Assembly (NCBI GenBank): GCA_964650485.1
Contig: CAZYTX010000062.1
Span: 1 to 21,034 of the forward strand
Origin: CAZYTX01 sp964650485
GTDB taxonomy: Bacteria > RBG-13-61-14 > DATKZS01
DNA length: 21,034 nucleotides
Direction: 5' to 3'
The position numbers and the translations under genes were made by a program. Within the stretch, counting starts at the first letter, position 1. Each line of letters opens with the position of its first letter. Positions 20,935 to 21,034 of the stretch are shown here, piece by piece. The notes beneath the pieces were generated by a model, which saw only the letters and a list, made by a program, of their open reading frames with translations, did no database searches and was not told where the DNA came from.

Positions 20935-21034
20935 GCAGAATTTTATGGAATTTCTGCTCTTAGCCGTTTATCCCAGGCATCACTGCTGTCCAAAATAATC
21001 TCCGGGGCCCGAAACTGTTTTTTTGAAACCACGA
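20935..21034. other. Non-coding right end
   Basis: This is the upstream region of the minus-strand radical SAM gene. GCAGAA (20935-20940) and TTCTGC (20952-20957) form short inverted arms. No convincing promoter with both boxes and correct spacing is seen, and no gene can be supported. Confidence 0.4.

Overview
This GC-rich window looks like chromosome from a diderm, probably anaerobic or microaerophilic bacterium of the Desulfobacterota/Nitrospirota kind. The evidence for that is an AhbD-type (siroheme-dependent) heme biosynthesis enzyme, a PilB-type ATPase with an N-terminal DUF4388-like domain, a TreT/DUF5752 trehalose locus, and heavy AGG (Arg) and ATA (Ile) codon use in a high-GC background. 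The lineage is an inference from gene content. I saw no rRNA, tRNA, CRISPR array, transposase or phage gene.

Layout. Positions 1-486 are mostly non-coding, with degenerate repeat sequence and possibly the start of a leftward ORF. An HU-like DNA-binding protein (487-756, minus) follows, with a clear terminator and promoter, then a structured AT-rich gap (757-1231). An alpha/beta hydrolase (minus, to 1939) is divergent from a rightward four-gene block (2014-8520): AsnB-type amidotransferase, WecA/MraY-type polyprenyl-phosphate sugar-phosphate transferase, membrane-anchored alkaline-phosphatase-superfamily protein and GT-C-like membrane glycosyltransferase. Together these suggest synthesis of a cell-surface glycan. 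Convergent to it is a large PilB/GspE-type ATPase (8555-11368, minus).

Divergent from pilB is a trehalose operon (11527-15808): DUF5752 protein, TreT, OtsB, OtsA. It encodes two independent routes to trehalose, with a DUF5752 protein that is itself an internal duplication. A PEGA-LCP envelope protein with a very long charged linker follows (15919-17673). After it comes a 136-bp inverted-repeat element (17725-17860) directly in front of a small operon: unknown 74-residue protein, PRPP-type phosphoribosyltransferase, MobB. The last gene (19299-20858, minus) is a fusion of an AhbD-like radical SAM heme synthase with an AhbA/AhbB-like siroheme decarboxylase domain.

The points most worth a second look are the AhbD-AhbA/B fusion, the four-gene trehalose locus with its duplicated DUF5752 protein, the inverted-repeat element, and promoters placed so close to start codons that some mRNAs may be almost leaderless. 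I found no clear defence or other wholly new system; the novelty is in fusions, gene combinations and non-coding structure.
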